Assembly: GCA_946405135.1 (NCBI GenBank) | Contig: CAMJGD010000005.1 | Location: 62,001-126,000, forward strand | Source: an uncultured Clostridiaceae bacterium | Lineage (GTDB): Bacteria; Bacillota; Clostridia; Clostridiales; Clostridiaceae | Direction of reading: 5' to 3' | DNA length: 64,000 nt | Shown: piece by piece, positions 25,459-34,570 of the stretch | How the letters are laid out: each line of letters begins with the position of its first letter | How positions within the stretch are numbered: position 1 is the first letter of the stretch | Notes under the pieces: generated by a model | Seen by the model: only the letters and a program-made list of their open reading frames with translations | What the model was told of the DNA's origin: nothing | The model's database searches: none | Made by a program: the position numbers and the translations under genes

Positions 25459-26436
25459 ATGTATCCCTTAAAATTTGAAAATTTATATTACGAAAAGATA
25501 TGGGGAGGAAGAGACCTTAAAATCTTTAGAGACAATTTACCTGAAGGCAGCATTGGAGAAAGCTGGGACATAGCTTGTCACCCACATGGTACTGGTAAAG
25601 TAATAAATGGGGAATTTAAAGGCATGGCTTTTGATAAACTCATAGAAATTAAAGGTGATGAAGTTTTAGGCACTAAAATATCAAAAGAAAGATTTCCACT
25701 CTTGGTTAAACTCATTAATGCTAAGGATAAATTATCAGTACAAGTGCATCCTGAAGATGAGTATGCAAATAGGGTGGAAGGAGAGCTTGGAAAGACAGAA
25801 GTATGGTATGTGGTAGAGGCTTTTGAGGGGGCTAATCTAGTAGTAGGTACAAAAGACTGTTCAAAAGAACAATTTGAAGAAGCTATTAAAACTGGAGATT
25901 TTGATAGATACTTAAATAAGATAAATGTAAAAAAAGGTGATGTATACTTTGTAAAGAGCGGTTTGGTTCATGCTATAGGAGAAGGAGTAATAATAGCCGA
26001 AATACAGCAAAACAGCGATACCACCTATAGGGTATATGATTATAATAGGGGAAGAGAGCTTCATATAGATAAAGCTTTAGATGTAATTGATTTTAATTTA
26101 AAGGGAGAAAAAAGTCTAGGAATAAAGACAGAAAAGGAAGGATATACAAAGACTTATTACTGTTTATGTGAACATTTTTCATTAGAGGGATATGAAATAG
26201 AAAACTGCGTAAAGGAACACAGCGATGAAGAAAGATTTTTTATATTTACCTGCGTAGAGGGCAAAGGAGAAATAGTCTATAAAAACGGTATAGAAAAAAT
26301 TAATAAAGGTGACAGCATATTAGTGCCAGCAGCTTTAGGGGAATATGAGATAAAAGGAAAGTTAAAACTTCTCAAAAGCTATGTTCCAGATATGGTAAAG
26401 GTAGAAAGAGAAATATTAAATATTATAGAAAAGTGA
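25459..26436 (+). CDS. manA: Mannose-6-phosphate isomerase, class I
   Basis: 325 aa, the short bacterial form. ATG 25459 is seven bases after AGGAGG; an in-frame ATG at 25453 is only one base from it. Motifs: KIWGG at the N-terminus, KLSVQVHPEDEYA (zinc ligands), GKTEVWYV, and GLVHAIGEGVIIAEIQQNSD with the YRVYDY segment. Interconverts mannose-6-phosphate and fructose-6-phosphate in the cytoplasm. Stand-alone gene followed by a strong hairpin, divergent from the murT unit. Confidence 0.94.
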   Translation: MYPLKFENLYYEKIWGGRDLKIFRDNLPEGSIGESWDIACHPHGTGKVINGEFKGMAFDKLIEIKGDEVLGTKISKERFPLLVKLINAKDKLSVQVHPEDEYANRVEGELGKTEVWYVVEAFEGANLVVGTKDCSKEQFEEAIKTGDFDRYLNKINVKKGDVYFVKSGLVHAIGEGVIIAEIQQNSDTTYRVYDYNRGRELHIDKALDVIDFNLKGEKSLGIKTEKEGYTKTYYCLCEHFSLEGYEIENCVKEHSDEERFFIFTCVEGKGEIVYKNGIEKINKGDSILVPAALGEYEIKGKLKLLKSYVPDMVKVEREILNIIEK

Positions 26437-26841
26437 TTTTATACTTTTTAAAAGGCGCTGTCGCATTAGCATAAAAAAATATGCATGTGTGATGGAAAGA
26501 TTGTAACTTAATATAGCATTGAAAGACAATGAGGGTATGAAAATTTTTATTCATTTTCATACCCTCTTTAAATGGAGTTACTAGCTAATATGCAGTTTTC
26601 AAAGTATAGAAAAATCTTTTTATTGCAAATAAGTATAAATAATATATGCTAATTATATAAAAAGAGTATAATAATGATTTTGGAGTTTCATATTTATTCA
26701 CATTAGAAATATAAATAAATCTTTTCTTGCAATTTTCAGTACAATATGTAATAATTTAATTGAATTATATTATGATTTATAGTGTAAAGTAAGATATAAA
26801 AACGTAGCACTTAAAAAATAAGTTTTGCAGGGGGTATAAAA
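26437..26841. other. 405-base intergenic region with an insertion-sequence-end-like string
   Basis: The first part contains GGCGCTGTCGCATTAGCAT (about 26454-26472), reminiscent of the terminal repeats of IS1182-like elements, but no transposase remnant and no matching second end were found in the gap. A strong hairpin lies at 26531-26566. The remaining 270 bases are AT-rich and should hold the pckA promoter; I cannot single it out with confidence. Confidence 0.3.
26531..26570 (+). terminator. Hairpin terminator after manA
   Basis: Perfect 14-bp arms, GAGGGTATGAAAAT (26531-26544) and ATTTTCATACCCTC (26553-26566), followed by TTTAAAT. Confidence 0.75.
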
Positions 26842-28446
26842 ATGAGTTTTAAAGATTTAAGTTATATTAATTTAAAATCAAATAAAATTTATGATAATCT
26901 TTCTGAAGCTGAATTAGTAGAGCATGCTATTTTAAAAGGCGAAGGTATTTTGTCAGAAAAGGGTGCATTGGTAGTTAATACAGGAAAGTATACAGGCAGG
27001 TCACCTAAAGATAGATTTATTGTAAGACAGGATAGTATAGATAAAAGCATAAACTGGGGAGATGTAAATTTGCCCATATCTGAGGAGATTTATGATAAGC
27101 TTTACGATAAAATGATAAATTACTTGCAGCATAAGGAAGTATATGTTTTTGATGGATTTATAGGAGCAGAAGAAAAGTACAGGCTTTCTGTAAAGGCTGT
27201 GAGTGAATATGCTTCTCAGGCTCTTTTTGCAAATCAGCTTTTTAGAAGAAGAAAAGCAGAAGAAAAAAAAGAAGATAAAGAGTTTGTACCAGAGTTTACA
27301 ATTATTTCAGCACCTGGGTTTAAAGCTGAAGGGAAAAAAGATGGTATAAATTCAGAAGCATTTATAATAATAAATTTTGATAAAAAGATAGTACTGATTG
27401 GTGGTACACAGTATGCTGGAGAAATAAAAAAATCTATGTTCTCTGTAATGAATTTTTTATTACCAGCTAAGGGAGTATTCCCAATGCATTGCTCTGCTAA
27501 CGTAGGAGAAGATGATGATGTAGCAATATTCTTTGGATTATCTGGTACTGGAAAGACCACATTATCTGCAGATCCTAATAGAAGACTTATAGGAGATGAC
27601 GAACATGGCTGGTGGGAAGGCGGAGTGTTTAATTTTGAAGGCGGATGTTATGCCAAGACTATTAATTTAGATAAAGAAAAAGAGAAGGACATATATAATG
27701 CCATAAGATTTGGAACATTACTTGAAAATGTAGTATTGGATGATAAAAGAGTACCAGATTATGATGATGGGTCTTTAACTGAAAATACAAGAGCTGCATA
27801 TCCACTTTATCATATAGATAATATTAAAACTGATGGTAAAGGGGAAAATCCTTCTACAGTAATATTCCTTACTGCAGATGCTTTTGGAGTTTTGCCTCCT
27901 ATAGCTAAATTATCAAAAGAAGCTGCTATGTATCATTTCATGTCTGGATACACTAGCAAGTTAGCAGGAACAGAGAGAGGAATAAAGGAACCTCAAGCTA
28001 CATTTTCTGCTTGCTTTGGAGAACCATTTATGCTAATGAATCCTTCTGTATATGCAGAGCTATTAGGAGAAAAGATTGACAAGCACCATACTGATGTATA
28101 TCTAATTAACACAGGATGGATAGGCGGCGGTTATGGAGTAGGAAAACGAATAAACCTTTCTTATACAAGAGCTATGGTAACAGCAGCTATTGAAGGTAAG
28201 CTTAAAGATGCTAAATGGACAGAGCATCCTATATTTAAAATAATGATTCCTTCAGAATGTGAAGGCGTTCCTTCAGAAGTACTTAATCCTATGAATCTAT
28301 GGGAAGATAAGGAGCAGTACACAGTAAAAGCCTTAGAACTAGCTCAAAAGTTCAATGATAATTTCAAAAAATTTAAAAATGTGCCTGAAGCAATTGCTAT
28401 GGCTGGTCCTAAAGTTATAGGCAAAAGTTCAGTTACACATAAATAA
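26842..28446 (+). CDS. pckA: Phosphoenolpyruvate carboxykinase (ATP)
   Basis: 534 aa, full length, ATG after GGGGGT. Substrate and nucleotide motifs are intact: [20 protein letters not shown], the P-loop [14 protein letters not shown] and IGDDEHGW (metal Asp). Interconverts oxaloacetate plus ATP and PEP plus CO2 plus ADP; in fermenting anaerobes it can also run in the carboxylating direction to save energy. Monocistronic, ended by a strong hairpin. Confidence 0.96.
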   Translation: MSFKDLSYINLKSNKIYDNLSEAELVEHAILKGEGILSEKGALVVNTGKYTGRSPKDRFIVRQDSIDKSINWGDVNLPISEEIYDKLYDKMINYLQHKEVYVFDGFIGAEEKYRLSVKAVSEYASQALFANQLFRRRKAEEKKEDKEFVPEFTIISAPGFKAEGKKDGINSEAFIIINFDKKIVLIGGTQYAGEIKKSMFSVMNFLLPAKGVFPMHCSANVGEDDDVAIFFGLSGTGKTTLSADPNRRLIGDDEHGWWEGGVFNFEGGCYAKTINLDKEKEKDIYNAIRFGTLLENVVLDDKRVPDYDDGSLTENTRAAYPLYHIDNIKTDGKGENPSTVIFLTADAFGVLPPIAKLSKEAAMYHFMSGYTSKLAGTERGIKEPQATFSACFGEPFMLMNPSVYAELLGEKIDKHHTDVYLINTGWIGGGYGVGKRINLSYTRAMVTAAIEGKLKDAKWTEHPIFKIMIPSECEGVPSEVLNPMNLWEDKEQYTVKALELAQKFNDNFKKFKNVPEAIAMAGPKVIGKSSVTHK

Positions 28447-28482
28447 GAATAGAAATAATTTATGGCAAATGATTGCATTTTA

Positions 28483-28520
28483 AAATGAGCGAGTCTTTAC
28501 AGAGATTCGCTCATTTATAT
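28483..28520 (+). terminator. Terminator after pckA
   Basis: AAATGAGCGAGTCT (28483-28496) pairs with AGATTCGCTCATTT (28503-28516), followed by an AT run. Confidence 0.85.
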
Positions 28521-28656
28521 ATATACAAGATTTAAGCTACATATTTTTATATGAGCATCTATTTAAATTTCCTAGGAAATGATGTATAATTTTACTATAT
28601 ATAATAAATTTAATTTAGTTAAAAAAAATATAATATTTATAGAAAGAGGTTGTGTT

Positions 28657-29769
28657 ATGAAAGGTGCTGCTAAAAGATTTATAATATTTTTTGTCATAAT
28701 CATTGCTATATTTGGTATAACTTTTGGAATTAGAGCAAAAGAAAATAAAAACAAGGGACTATTTGTAACTCAATGGAAAAATATTTATCAAGGACATAAT
28801 ATTAAATTTTATTACGATGATCCAGAAAGCCAATATATGAAGGATTTAGTGTCCAAGCATAAGCTTAATGATGTGGTTAAAGGTGAAAAAGATGACCTAA
28901 ATAAAGCACTTAAGCTTAAAGATTGGCTTAATGATACCTTAGAATTTAGTAAGGGCAGCATAAGCGGAAAAGAGAATGCAGCAGAAATATTAGAGGCTTT
29001 AAAGGATTCTAAAAAAGCTTCCGATAAGGATTTTGCTATAACTTATACAGAAGTTTCAAGAGCTTTAGGATTATATTCAAGAATGGGAGAATTTAGAGCA
29101 AAAGATAGCCAATTTATCCAAAAGGATTTTTCTTTATATGTGTGTGAAATATGGAGTAAAGAACATAATAAATGGATTATGCTTGATGTAGCTAATAACT
29201 GTTATATGGAAGACAAGGGAACTCCGCTTAGTGCCTTGGAAGTTTTAAATAAAGGCATACAAAATGTTAAAATAGTTGGAATAGATAAACCTAAAAAATA
29301 TATATCTAATATGCAAAGATATCTTTATTCTTATTCCATACCTATAGCTAATAATATGGGAGATATAAAAAAGAGCAACACGTATATAACCTATATACCA
29401 GAAAAGGATATGCCGGAAATAAAAGTAAGCAGCGGATATATACCTCCTACACTTTTTGTGAATAAGGAAGATCTATTTAATATATCTCCTGAAAAAGAAT
29501 ATAAAGATGATCAAAGCGATAAAGAGCCTACTTTTGTTTTTATGAAAAAGGACCCTAAGAAGGACAAAGATGGAAAGTTAACTTTTGTAGTTGGTGTATC
29601 TAAAAATAGTGTTATGCTTAAGGAATATTATGTAGGAATAAATGGTGGAGAACTGTCTAAAATAGATAAGTACTTTGATTTAGACATTAAACCTGGCAAA
29701 AACACTGTGGTTTTATCTGAAGATGGCAAAAACATAACTAATGAAGTTGTTATAGAATATAAAAAGTAA
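28657..29769 (+). CDS. Membrane-anchored transglutaminase-like protein, apparently lacking the catalytic triad
   Basis: 370 aa from ATG 28657 (AAAGAGG upstream; the longer frame from 28579 has no site). One N-terminal membrane helix (about 6-27), remainder outside. The middle (DFAITYTEVSRALGLYSRMG, then SLYVCEIWSKEHNKWIMLDV) follows the transglutaminase-core pattern (Cys...Tyr...Leu-Arg-Gly...His...Trp...Asp), but the Cys position is occupied by Ala/Ile and the His by Tyr/Val; the Asp remains. The C-terminal third is Lys/Asp-rich and beta-like. I infer a non-enzymatic, perhaps protein- or glycan-binding, descendant. Single gene. Confidence 0.6.
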   Translation: MKGAAKRFIIFFVIIIAIFGITFGIRAKENKNKGLFVTQWKNIYQGHNIKFYYDDPESQYMKDLVSKHKLNDVVKGEKDDLNKALKLKDWLNDTLEFSKGSISGKENAAEILEALKDSKKASDKDFAITYTEVSRALGLYSRMGEFRAKDSQFIQKDFSLYVCEIWSKEHNKWIMLDVANNCYMEDKGTPLSALEVLNKGIQNVKIVGIDKPKKYISNMQRYLYSYSIPIANNMGDIKKSNTYITYIPEKDMPEIKVSSGYIPPTLFVNKEDLFNISPEKEYKDDQSDKEPTFVFMKKDPKKDKDGKLTFVVGVSKNSVMLKEYYVGINGGELSKIDKYFDLDIKPGKNTVVLSEDGKNITNEVVIEYKK

Positions 29770-29844
29770 TATAAAAAGTATTTTTAGTTTGTTTTTTTAA
29801 ATCTAAAGATAATTGTATCATAAGTTGAAATAAAATATAAAATC

Positions 29845-29888
29845 ATAGAGGAGACTGTCAAAGTTATAGATTAGGCAGTCTCCTCTAT
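29845..29888 (+). terminator. Strong hairpin downstream of the transglutaminase-like gene
   Basis: Perfect 13-bp arms (ATAGAGGAGACTG with CAGTCTCCTCTAT) around an 18-base loop. There is no T run, so termination is less certain. Confidence 0.6.
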
Positions 29889-29969
29889 ATCATGTAAATA
29901 AAAACTTTATGGTTGTAAATATATCAAATAAAGCTTACTATTTACATAGGAATGTTGAGGAGGAATTAT

Positions 29970-30734
29970 ATGAAAATATTATTAACTAACGATGATGGAA
30001 TAAATGCCAAAGGCATATATGTTTTAGCTAGAGAACTATCTATGTATAATGAAGTTACAGTAATAGCACCTTCTCTTCAAAAAAGTGCTTGTGGTCATTC
30101 CATAACCATAGATAGACCAGTTATAGTAAAAGAAGAAGAACTTAAAGGATTAAAAGTAAAAGCTTATAGTTTAAGCGGAACTCCTGCAGATTGTGTTAGA
30201 ATTGGAATGGATAAAATTATAGATGGCAATATTGATATGGTAGTCTCTGGTATTAATAGAGGTCTTAATGTGGGTACGGATGTGATATATTCTGGTACTG
30301 TATCTGCAGCCATAGAATCAGCCATATATGGCATACCTTCTTTAGCAGTTTCTCAAGAAATAAATAAAGATGAGGAAGAGAATTATGATATAGCTGCAAA
30401 ATATGCTCTTAAAGTATTAGATATTTTTAAAAACAAACCTTTAGGAGAAGATGTGGTTTTAAATTTAAATGTACCTATAGCTAAAGAAGAAGAGATAGAA
30501 GGCATAAAGGTATGTAAAATAGGTAAAACAAGATATGAACATGCGTATCTAGAATACATGTCAGAAAAAGATGAAAGAGGTTATAACATTAAAGGTGAAA
30601 TGCTTTCAAAGGATTTTAATGAAGATGATGTAGATTATATAAAGCAAAAATATGTGACCCTTACTCCTTTACACTTTGATTTAACAAATTTCAATATATT
30701 AAAAGAAGTTAATAAAATAATGAAAAATCATTAA
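29970..30734 (+). CDS. surE: 5'/3'-nucleotidase SurE
   Basis: 254 aa from ATG 29970, six bases after GAGGAGGA; the frame from 29952 would overlap that site. The N-terminus MKILLTNDDGINAKG carries the two metal-binding Asp, followed by SGTPADCVRIG and SGINRGLNVGTDVIYSGTVSAA, all conserved in SurE. It hydrolyses nucleoside monophosphates and polyphosphate in the cytoplasm. Followed after 16 bases by a thioredoxin-like gene in the same orientation. Confidence 0.95.
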   Translation: MKILLTNDDGINAKGIYVLARELSMYNEVTVIAPSLQKSACGHSITIDRPVIVKEEELKGLKVKAYSLSGTPADCVRIGMDKIIDGNIDMVVSGINRGLNVGTDVIYSGTVSAAIESAIYGIPSLAVSQEINKDEEENYDIAAKYALKVLDIFKNKPLGEDVVLNLNVPIAKEEEIEGIKVCKIGKTRYEHAYLEYMSEKDERGYNIKGEMLSKDFNEDDVDYIKQKYVTLTPLHFDLTNFNILKEVNKIMKNH

Positions 30735-30750
30735 AATTGTGAGGGATAAT

Positions 30751-31083
30751 ATGATAAGTCTAAGCTCTTTAGAATCTATAGATGATTTTATAAAGGATAA
30801 TTTTATGAGCATAGTATATTTTGGGGATAAAAACTGCGGAGTCTGCAGGGAACTTTTACCTAAAATTAGGAATATAGTTCATGAGTATGAAGATATGAAA
30901 TTTGCCTATGTAGAAATAGAACAAGTTAAATCTGCTATGGGTAAGTATTCGGTATTTACATTTCCTGCCATTATAGTCTATATAGAAGGTAAAGAAGTAT
31001 TAAGAGAGGCAAGATTCATAAATACTGAAGAATTTAATTATAATTTAAAAAGATACTATGATATGGCGAAATATAAAGAATAA
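30751..31083 (+). CDS. Thioredoxin-fold protein with a variant CGVC active site
   Basis: 110 aa from ATG 30751 (GAGGGATA upstream; a GTG at 30739 lies inside the site). Thioredoxin layout: IVYFGDKNCGVCREL near residue 30, with NCGVC replacing the usual WCGPC, and FTFPAIIVY providing the cis-proline. No signal peptide, so cytoplasmic. Probably a specialised thiol-disulfide reductant; partner unknown. Likely co-transcribed with surE. Confidence 0.85.
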   Translation: MISLSSLESIDDFIKDNFMSIVYFGDKNCGVCRELLPKIRNIVHEYEDMKFAYVEIEQVKSAMGKYSVFTFPAIIVYIEGKEVLREARFINTEEFNYNLKRYYDMAKYKE

Positions 31084-31142
31084 GAACTAGATAAAAGAAA
31101 TTTATAAATAATGAAATTTTGTTTAAAGATATAGAGATATTA

Positions 31143-31171
31143 TAGACAAGGGGTATTATACCTTTTATAAT
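31143..31171 (+). promoter_or_regulatory. Sigma-A-type promoter for uppP
   Basis: TAGACA (31143-31148), 17-base spacer, TATAAT (31166-31171), ending 37 bases before the uppP start. Good match at both boxes and spacing. Confidence 0.7.
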
Positions 31172-31208
31172 AAAATAGTAAAATTATTTAGAAAGCGAGA
31201 GGATAATA

Positions 31209-32042
31209 ATGTGGCTAGTGATAAAAGCAATAATAATTGCTATAGTTGAAGGAATAACAGAATTTTTGCCTATATCATCAACAGGACATATGATTCTAGT
31301 AGGAGATTTAATAAAATTTAATGGAACTGATTTTTCTAAAATGTATGAAGTAGTTATACAGCTTGGGGCTATACTTGCAGTAGTGGTCTTATTTTGGAAT
31401 AAAATTAAAGATATGATAGTTTCGCTGTTTAGTGGAGAAAAAAAAGGATTGAGATTTTGGGCTAATATAATAGTAGCTACCATACCTGCCATGATATTAG
31501 GATTTGCTTTTGACGATTTAATAGACAAATATTTATTTAGTGCAAAGACAGTGGCTATAGGATTTATTGTAGGTGGAATACTTTTAATTTTTATAGAAAA
31601 TAATTTTAGACAAAGATCAAAAAGAGCTAAAGTTACAAGAGATATAGATGATTTGAGTTATAGTCAATCTATAAAAGTAGGTTTTTTCCAATGCTTAGCT
31701 ATGTGGCCGGGAATGTCTAGATCTGCATCTACTATAATGGGAGGATGGGTATCAGGTTTAAGCACCCCTGTAGCAGCGGAATTTTCTTTTTTCTTGGCTA
31801 TTCCAGTAATGATAGGAGCATCAGGTTTAAAACTAATAAAATATAAAGGCTTTGCTACTATGGTATCCAGTGAATGGATAGCACTTATTGTAGGGTTTAT
31901 TGTTGCCTTTTTAACTGCATTATTAGTAGTGGATAGATTTATAGCCTTTTTAAAGAAAAAGCCTATGAGAGTGTTTGCTATCTATAGAATATTTGCAGGT
32001 ATAATTCTTATGATTTTAATATTAACCAATGTTATAAAATAG
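31209..32042 (+). CDS. uppP: Undecaprenyl-diphosphatase (BacA/UppP)
   Basis: 277 aa, about eight membrane helices. Both family motifs are present: EGITEFLPISSTGHM (residues about 14-28) and WPGMSRSASTIMGG (about 170-183), which hold the catalytic Glu, Ser and Arg. It recycles undecaprenyl diphosphate to the monophosphate carrier used for peptidoglycan and other wall polymers, and confers intrinsic bacitracin tolerance. Single gene with its own promoter. Confidence 0.95.
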   Translation: MWLVIKAIIIAIVEGITEFLPISSTGHMILVGDLIKFNGTDFSKMYEVVIQLGAILAVVVLFWNKIKDMIVSLFSGEKKGLRFWANIIVATIPAMILGFAFDDLIDKYLFSAKTVAIGFIVGGILLIFIENNFRQRSKRAKVTRDIDDLSYSQSIKVGFFQCLAMWPGMSRSASTIMGGWVSGLSTPVAAEFSFFLAIPVMIGASGLKLIKYKGFATMVSSEWIALIVGFIVAFLTALLVVDRFIAFLKKKPMRVFAIYRIFAGIILMILILTNVIK

Positions 32043-32383
32043 CTAGAAATTTTAGGAGACTATGTTTTGGATAATATTAGAAGAATTTCTAATTTGTTTT
32101 ACTAAAAAGTTTAGTAATTTAATTATATTTGCTAAAAATATTGCAAAAAATATATAAAATATTAAACAAAGATCTAATAAAATCTACTATAGTTAATAAA
32201 TATTTAAAATTTAACCATAAAATTATATGTTATACTATTATGTGACAAAAGATTAAATAATATACTCTATACAGATGATAAATAAGCATATTTAGAAAAA
32301 CTACAGAATTCTTAATGCTCTGTTTAACAGCATCAAAATAGAGTGTATAATTTAAATAAAACAGAGCTTGGAGGGATTTTTAT
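32043..32383 (+). promoter_or_regulatory. pfkA upstream region with structured leader
   Basis: The 341-base gap has two interlocked inverted repeats near its right end. Arm A (32261-32270, TATACTCTAT) can pair with A' (32338-32349, two-base bulge). Arm B GCTCTGTTT (32317-32325) pairs perfectly with B' AAACAGAGC (32359-32367), which ends one base before the GGAGGG-type site. The order A-B-A'-B' means the two stems either exclude each other or form a pseudoknot. Arm A also overlaps a possible -10 box, so it may not be transcribed. The left 200 bases are AT-rich with nothing else evident. Confidence 0.4.
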
Positions 32384-33481
32384 ATGTCGCAAAAAATAAA
32401 GAAAATAGCACTTTTAACTGGTGGTGGTGATTGCCCAGGGTTAAATGCAGTTATAAGAGGAGTTACTAGAACAGCTATTTTAGAGTATGGATATGAAGTA
32501 ATAGGATATAAGTTCGGTTATAGAGGATTATACAACAATGATTTTATTCCTCTTACATTAGATACAGTATCAGGTATATTGCATAGAGGAGGAACTATAC
32601 TCTATAGCTCTAATAAAGACAATTTATTTGATTATACCGTAGAAGAAAATGGGAAAATGGTAAAAAAAGATGTATCAGATGTAGCTGTAGAAAATTTAAA
32701 GAAAGAAAATGTTGATGCTTTAGTAGTAATTGGTGGAGATGGAACACTAACTAGTGCAAGAGACTTTGCAAGAAAGGGAGTAAACGTAATAGGCGTACCT
32801 AAAACTATAGATAATGATTTAGCTTGTACAGATGTAACTTTTGGTTTTAATACGGCTATAGATGTGGCTACAGAAGCTTTAGACAGATTGCATACTACTG
32901 CAGAATCCCATCATAGAATAATGATTCTTGAAGTTATGGGAAGAAATGCAGGCTGGATAGCTTTAGAATCAGGAATAGCAGGATCTGCAGATGTAATATT
33001 AATACCAGAAATCCCTTATGATATCAATAAGATTGTAGGTAAGATAAAAGACAGACAGAAACAAGGCAAGGTTTTCAGCATAATTGTTGTAGCTGAAGGA
33101 GCAAAACCACTTGGCGGAGATGTAGTAGTTAACAAAGTGGTGGAGGATAGTCCAGATCCTATAAGACTAGGCGGTATAGCTAATAAGTTAGCTAGTGATC
33201 TAGAAAAACTAGTAAAAGATAATGAAATAAGAAGTACAGTGTTAGGTCATTTACAAAGAGGCGGAAATACATCTACTTATGATAGAATACTTTCAACTAG
33301 ATATGGTGTAGCTGCTGCAGAATTGATTGATGCTGGTAAGTTTGGGAATATGGTTACACTAAATGGAAATAAAATTTCCTATGCAAGTTTAGAGGATGTT
33401 ATAGGAAAGATTAAAAATATAGAGCCAGATAGTGAATTAGTAGAAGTAGCTAGAAAGATTGGTATTTCTTTAGGAGATTAA
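32384..33481 (+). CDS. pfkA: 6-phosphofructokinase
   Basis: 365 aa, longer than the 320-residue ATP-PFK of E. coli type. Motifs: LTGGGDCPGLNAVIRG, VVIGGDGTLTSA, GVPKTIDNDLACTD, and EVMGRNAGWIAL. The donor-site residues are Gly in GGDG (as in ATP enzymes; PPi enzymes have Asp) and Lys in PKTIDND (as in PPi and some actinobacterial ATP enzymes). I lean to ATP. Converts fructose-6-phosphate to the 1,6-bisphosphate, committing hexose to glycolysis. Stands alone; pyruvate kinase is not next to it. Confidence 0.92.
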   Translation: MSQKIKKIALLTGGGDCPGLNAVIRGVTRTAILEYGYEVIGYKFGYRGLYNNDFIPLTLDTVSGILHRGGTILYSSNKDNLFDYTVEENGKMVKKDVSDVAVENLKKENVDALVVIGGDGTLTSARDFARKGVNVIGVPKTIDNDLACTDVTFGFNTAIDVATEALDRLHTTAESHHRIMILEVMGRNAGWIALESGIAGSADVILIPEIPYDINKIVGKIKDRQKQGKVFSIIVVAEGAKPLGGDVVVNKVVEDSPDPIRLGGIANKLASDLEKLVKDNEIRSTVLGHLQRGGNTSTYDRILSTRYGVAAAELIDAGKFGNMVTLNGNKISYASLEDVIGKIKNIEPDSELVEVARKIGISLGD

Positions 33482-33493
33482 TTAGATGTATAA

Positions 33494-33527
33494 AAAAGCG
33501 CTGATTTAAAATAATCAGCGCTTTTAT
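33494..33527 (+). terminator. Terminator after pfkA
   Basis: Perfect 13-bp arms AAAAGCGCTGATT (33494-33506) and AATCAGCGCTTTT (33513-33525). Confidence 0.88.
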
Positions 33528-33638
33528 AATTAAAAAATAATTTTTTAACAAATTATTCTTTAATCTTCTTTAAACTTATAAGAATTTGTGATATTATAGG
33601 AAAAAAGATTAAATTTTCGTATAAATCTGGAGGTAGAA

Positions 33639-34418
33639 ATGAAGGAAATAAAAAGGTATTTAGAGTCTAGAATAGGGGAATACAGTTTTTATTTTGAAGA
33701 CCTAAATGGAGGATATATTTACGGTTATAATGAAAACGTTAAAATGACTTCTGCAGGTTGCATGAAACTACCTATTTCCATGGCACTGTTTAAAGAAATA
33801 GAAAATAATAGTATAGATTTAAATACAAAGTTAAGGGTATCCCGTGAAGATAAGGTTTCTGGCACAGGGATAATACATGAATTTTGTGAAAGAGAATACA
33901 CATTGTTAGAGTTAGTGGTAGCTATGCTTATCCAAAGTGATAACACTGCTGCTAATAAAATCATTGATGTAATTGGCATGAATAGAATTAATGAAATTAT
34001 TAAAGAAATGGGACTTAAAAATACAGAACTTAACAGAAAAACGATGGATGAAAGAAATGTAAAAGATGTAGTTGAAAATTTAACTAGCAGTTTTGATTTA
34101 GGCATGTGCTGGAAGCACTTACATCATAGGACTTTTCTTAATGAAGAGCACAGTAAAAGGATTATTGATATTTTAAAAAGACAACAAATGAAAAATAAGC
34201 TAGCTTTTTATATACCTGAAAGTGTTAGAAAAGATATGGCAAATAAAACTGGAGATTTAGAAGGTACTGAAAATGATACTATTTTAATTCAGATACCTAA
34301 GGGAACTTTTACCTTTACTCTGTTATCTAAAAATGTGCCTAACAATGTTTATGGTAATGTAAGCCTAGCTAAAGCAGGTAAAATGATGTGGGATATGATA
34401 GATAATGATTGGAAATAA
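33639..34418 (+). CDS. Class A beta-lactamase-fold protein with Gly at the catalytic serine position
   Basis: 259 aa, ATG after TGGAGG, no signal peptide. The fold markers of class A serine hydrolases are there: AMLIQSDNTAANKII (SDN motif), an omega-loop-like DERNVKDVVENLTSS, and NKTGDLEG (KTG motif). In the SxxK motif, the usual ASVFKLP reads AGCMKLP: the nucleophile Ser is Gly (GGT; one change from AGT), while the Lys is kept. As read, it should not form an acyl-enzyme, so binding or a structural role is more likely than beta-lactam hydrolysis. Could also be a sequencing error. Single gene between pfkA and the pyrimidine leader. Confidence 0.8.
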   Translation: MKEIKRYLESRIGEYSFYFEDLNGGYIYGYNENVKMTSAGCMKLPISMALFKEIENNSIDLNTKLRVSREDKVSGTGIIHEFCEREYTLLELVVAMLIQSDNTAANKIIDVIGMNRINEIIKEMGLKNTELNRKTMDERNVKDVVENLTSSFDLGMCWKHLHHRTFLNEEHSKRIIDILKRQQMKNKLAFYIPESVRKDMANKTGDLEGTENDTILIQIPKGTFTFTLLSKNVPNNVYGNVSLAKAGKMMWDMIDNDWK

Positions 34419-34429
34419 AATTGTACCCT

Positions 34430-34458
34430 TGACAACAGCTTCTACCCATGTTATTCTT
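34430..34458 (+). promoter_or_regulatory. Promoter of the pyrimidine operon
   Basis: TTGACA (34430-34435), 17-base spacer, TATTCT (34453-34458). Transcription would start near 34465, just before the PyrR hairpin. Confidence 0.72.
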
Positions 34459-34468
34459 ATAAAAATAC

Positions 34469-34570
34469 CTTTAAATTGATCCTGTGAGATCGCTAAGGAA
34501 GCTATAATTTTTATACATGGTATAACTATATGTGTATATCTATGCCTTCCTTTAAAGGAAGGCATTTTTT
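34469..34570 (+). promoter_or_regulatory. PyrR-type pyrimidine attenuator
   Basis: PyrR-binding hairpin at 34469-34499: lower stem CCTT/AAGG, upper stem GATC/GATC, loop CTGTGA, plus the internal GCT bulge. This fits the PyrR RNA motif (UGUGAG-like loop, AAGG on the 3' side). Terminator: TGCCTTCCTTT/AAAGGAAGGCA (34543-34564) followed by six T. AAGGAAG (34496-34502) overlaps the hairpin's 3' side and can pair with CTTCCTT (34547-34553) to form the antiterminator. High UMP would favour PyrR binding and termination. pyrR itself is not in the window. Confidence 0.82.
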
